Source: Thiogranum sp. (GTDB lineage: Bacteria > Pseudomonadota > Gammaproteobacteria > DSM-19610). From it: a stretch of 64,000 nucleotides of DNA. The stretch covers positions 36,725 to 100,724 of the forward strand of contig JAGFJP010000073.1 of NCBI GenBank assembly GCA_024102665.1. Direction: 5' to 3'. A model generated the notes under the pieces. It did not search any database and was not told where the DNA came from. It was given only the letters and a program-made list of their open reading frames with translations. This document shows, in pieces, positions 61,943 through 64,000 of this stretch. The translations under genes were made by a program, and so were the position numbers. Position 1 is the stretch's first letter; each line of letters opens with the position of its first letter.

Positions 61943-62530
61943 ATGAGCACTGCACTGCGCTGGCTGTTACTGACCGCCATCCTGCTGAACCTCAGCGGCT
62001 GCGGCATCAACAACATTCCCACCTACGACGAGCAGGTCAAGGCGGCATGGAGCCAGGTGCTCAACCAGTACCAGCGTCGCGCCGAGCTGGTGCCGAACCT
62101 GGTGAACACGGTCAAGGGTTTCGCTGCGCAGGAACGGGAAGTGCTCACCGAGGTCGTCGAGGCGCGTTCGCGCGTGGCGCAGATGAACCTGCCCGAAGAC
62201 GTTCTGACCAATCCCGAGGCGTTCAAGGCCTTCCAGGAAAACCAGGCGCAACTGGGCTCGGCGCTGTCGCGCCTGATGCTGGTGGTGGAACGCTACCCCG
62301 AGCTGAAATCCAGCCAGAACTTTCTCACCCTGCAATCGCAGCTCGAAGGCACCGAAAACCGCATCGCCGTGGCGCGCCGTGATTTCATCCAGGCGGTGCA
62401 GACGTACAACACCGAGATCCGCACTTTCCCGGGACGCATCTGGAAAGCCGTGTTGTATTCCGACGCCGAATTGAAAGAGAACTTCACCGTGGCCGAGGAA
62501 ATGCAGCAGGTCCCGCAGGTCGAGTTCTGA
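61943..62530 (+). CDS. lemA: LemA-family lipoprotein
   Basis: A 195-residue protein with a lipobox (LLNLSGC, Cys20) and the LemA signature VKAAWSQVLNQYQRRAELVPNLVNTVKGF at its helical start. The rest is an extended helical bundle that ends with YNTEIRTFPGRIW. LemA proteins are membrane-associated with no settled function. AAAGGAG lies just before the ATG at 61943. It heads a lemA-TPM-TPM cluster with spacing of 10 bp and 1-bp overlap, the usual partners of LemA. Confidence 0.92.
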   Translation: MSTALRWLLLTAILLNLSGCGINNIPTYDEQVKAAWSQVLNQYQRRAELVPNLVNTVKGFAAQEREVLTEVVEARSRVAQMNLPEDVLTNPEAFKAFQENQAQLGSALSRLMLVVERYPELKSSQNFLTLQSQLEGTENRIAVARRDFIQAVQTYNTEIRTFPGRIWKAVLYSDAELKENFTVAEEMQQVPQVEF

Positions 62531-62540
62531 AGCGGGTCCG

Positions 62541-63416
62541 GTGTCGCACCGTCTGAGCAACAGCCTGCCCTGGCGCGCGCTGCTGCTGTTGCTGTGCCTG
62601 TTCGTTGCGCCGGCGCAGGCCGCGCCGCAGTTTCCGGCCCTGACCGGGCGCGTGGTCGATAACGCCGGCCTGCTGTCTGCATCCGACGAACAGGCGCTAG
62701 ACGCCTTGCTGGCGCAACACGAACGCGAGACCAGCAACCAGGTCGTGGTGGTCACGGTGGAAGATCTGCAGGGCTATGCCATCGAGGACTTCGGCTATCA
62801 GCTCGGGCGCGAGTGGGGCATCGGCCAGGCGCAACGCGACAATGGCGCGCTGCTGATCGTCGCGCCGAAGGAACGCAAGGTGCGCATCGAGGTCGGCTAT
62901 GGACTGGAGGGCGCGCTGACCGATGCCGTTGCGCACAACATCATCCAGACCGTCATCCTGCCGCGTTTCCGCCGGGACGACTATGCCGGTGGCATCCGCG
63001 CCGGTGTCGATGCCATGCTCGCGGCCATCGCCGGCACCTACCAACCGCTGCCGGAAACACGCAGTGGCGAGCGTGACCGCGGCGGTGACTTCTTCAGCCT
63101 GGTGATTCTGGGCATGCTGGCCGGCCAGTTCTTCGTCGGTGCTTTCAAATCGCGTCTCGCCGCCGCCGGTGTGCTCGGCGGGGTTACCGGTGTGCTGGTC
63201 GGCCTGCTGATGCTGTCGGTCGGCTTCGGATTGCTGGCCGCCGTGCTGGTGGCGCTGTTTCATTACTTCATCGGCGGCGGCGAAGGCGGCGGTCCCGGCA
63301 TCGGTACACGCCGGAGCGGTTATTACGGCGGCTATTCCGGCGGCGGCTTCGGTGGCGGCGGTTTTTCCGGCGGCGGTGGCGGCTTCGGAGGCGGCGGCGC
63401 CTCGGGAGGATGGTAA
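62541..63416 (+). CDS. TPM-domain membrane protein (YgcG family)
   Basis: A 291-residue protein with a signal peptide (about 1-27, ending APAQA). The TPM domain (about 35-160) is shown by GRVVDNAGLLSASDEQALDA, VVVVTVEDLQGYAIEDFGY and RKVRIEVGYGLEGALTDAVA. One or two membrane helices (about 180-240) follow, and a Gly-rich tail of GGGF/GGGG repeats ends in SGGW. It starts with GTG at 62541. Homologues act in protein quality control or photosystem repair in plants, while the bacterial role is unclear. Between lemA and a second TPM gene. Confidence 0.88.
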   Translation: MSHRLSNSLPWRALLLLLCLFVAPAQAAPQFPALTGRVVDNAGLLSASDEQALDALLAQHERETSNQVVVVTVEDLQGYAIEDFGYQLGREWGIGQAQRDNGALLIVAPKERKVRIEVGYGLEGALTDAVAHNIIQTVILPRFRRDDYAGGIRAGVDAMLAAIAGTYQPLPETRSGERDRGGDFFSLVILGMLAGQFFVGAFKSRLAAAGVLGGVTGVLVGLLMLSVGFGLLAAVLVALFHYFIGGGEGGGPGIGTRRSGYYGGYSGGGFGGGGFSGGGGGFGGGGASGGW

Positions 63417-64000
63417 TGCCCTTTCTGAACGACGCAGACCGGCGGCGCATCCGCAGCGCCATCGAGGCCGCCGAGCGGCGCACGCGCGGCGAGTTCGTCA
63501 CCGTCATCGCGCGCGAGGCGGACGACTATCTTTATATTCCGTTACTGTGGGCCGCGCTCATCGCGCTGCTGATCCCGGCCGTGACGCATTTCATCGACCA
63601 GCCCTGGCTGGCCGCGCACAGTTACATGGTGCAGATCGCCGGTTTTGTGCTGCTTGCCGTGCTGTTCCGCTGGCCGCTCATCAAGCACCGGCTGATACCC
63701 GGAACCGTGCAGCACCAGCGCGCCCACCGCATCGCGCTGGAACAGTTCCTGTTGCAGAACCTGCACGACACGCAGGAACGCACCGGTGTGCTGCTGTTCG
63801 TCTCGCGCGCCGAACACTATGTGGAGATCATCGCCGACAAGGGCATCAACGACCGCGTCGCCCCGGGCACCTGGGACGCGCTGGTGGAAGACTTCGTCGC
63901 GCACGTCAAACAGGGCAAAGTCGCCGACGGCTTCGTGAGCACCATCGAGGCCTGCGGCGATTTGCTTGAAACGCATTTCCCGGCCGCGGAGGGTGACCGC
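63416..64000 (+). CDS. Second TPM-domain membrane protein (3' end beyond window)
   Basis: 195 codons are visible, and the frame is open at the right edge. The ATG at 63416 overlaps the previous stop codon by one base. The N-terminal helix (DADRRRIRSAIEAAERRTRGEFVTVIARE) is typical of the short TPM proteins that follow YgcG. Two membrane helices (about 41-60 and 70-88) and the rest of the TPM domain (RTGVLLFVSRAEHYVEIIADKGINDRV) follow. It lacks a signal peptide, as usual for the type. It should act with its upstream neighbour and LemA. Confidence 0.85.
   Translation, partial: MPFLNDADRRRIRSAIEAAERRTRGEFVTVIAREADDYLYIPLLWAALIALLIPAVTHFIDQPWLAAHSYMVQIAGFVLLAVLFRWPLIKHRLIPGTVQHQRAHRIALEQFLLQNLHDTQERTGVLLFVSRAEHYVEIIADKGINDRVAPGTWDALVEDFVAHVKQGKVADGFVSTIEACGDLLETHFPAAEGDR

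Noticed and set aside
1..64000. tRNA, rRNA, CRISPR, insertion sequences and prophage genes
   Set aside because: I looked for their typical sequences (tRNA arms, repeat-spacer series, transposase motifs) and found none that I can support.

Overview
This is a GC-rich stretch of a bacterial chromosome, most likely from a gammaproteobacterium with a respiratory, sulfur-oxidising and denitrifying lifestyle. The evidence is the gene set: a clade-I type nos cluster (nosRZDFYL), a soxXA pair, the ldtD-mepK pair, lon, and the prkA-yeaH-ycgB operon. I found no rRNA or tRNA gene, CRISPR array, transposase or prophage. Genes are tightly packed, and most of the long opposite-strand frames are high-GC shadows.

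Layout. 0-5.2 kb: a partial inositol-monophosphatase-family gene, a methyltransferase, a TusA-like protein, a TetR regulator, and an L,D-transpeptidase beside a MepK-type endopeptidase. 5.2-9.6 kb: an RluE-type pseudouridine synthase and Lon, then a 0.6 kb leader rich in palindromes and DnaA-box-like sites, then an orphan HvfC/BufC-type protein. 9.6-21.2 kb: a transporter coupled to a Tat-exported aldo/keto reductase, glgC (its end overlaps a convergent MMPL transporter), an RND efflux pair and transaldolase. 21.2-29.1 kb: the nos cluster on the minus strand, with a perfect FNR/DNR-type box ahead of nosR. 29.3-34.9 kb: a double-length UvrA. 35-41.5 kb: a CapA-like protein, a membrane-anchored lytic transglycosylase, a PAS/GGDEF/EAL protein and a small Cys-rich ORF. 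41.7-46.1 kb: a MrfA/MrfB-like helicase-exonuclease pair divergent from lexA. 46.1-50.7 kb: a SoxB-like phosphoesterase, an AraC regulator and soxXA. 50.8-53.9 kb: a MacAB-like exporter. 54-56.8 kb: TldD and TldE. 57-61.9 kb: prkA-yeaH-ycgB behind a sigma-54 promoter. 61.9-64 kb: LemA and two TPM-domain proteins.

The most unusual signal is a set of GGGGTC/GGGGAC-type palindromes. Several lie inside open reading frames and are translated in frame. Two adjacent genes, mrfB-like and mrfA-like, each carry a copy coding for the same short peptide (GSDPxGSDPNL). The double uvrA carries one between its first two ATPase modules, one exactly at the joint between its two UvrA units, and a weaker third one. 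Related palindromes lie just after lexA and after the RND pump gene. This resembles the protein-coding palindromic elements known from Rickettsia, here concentrated in DNA-repair and SOS genes. The lexA/mrfA divergent promoter holds two opposed GTTC-N7-GTTC sites, which predicts SOS control of the mrfAB-like operon.
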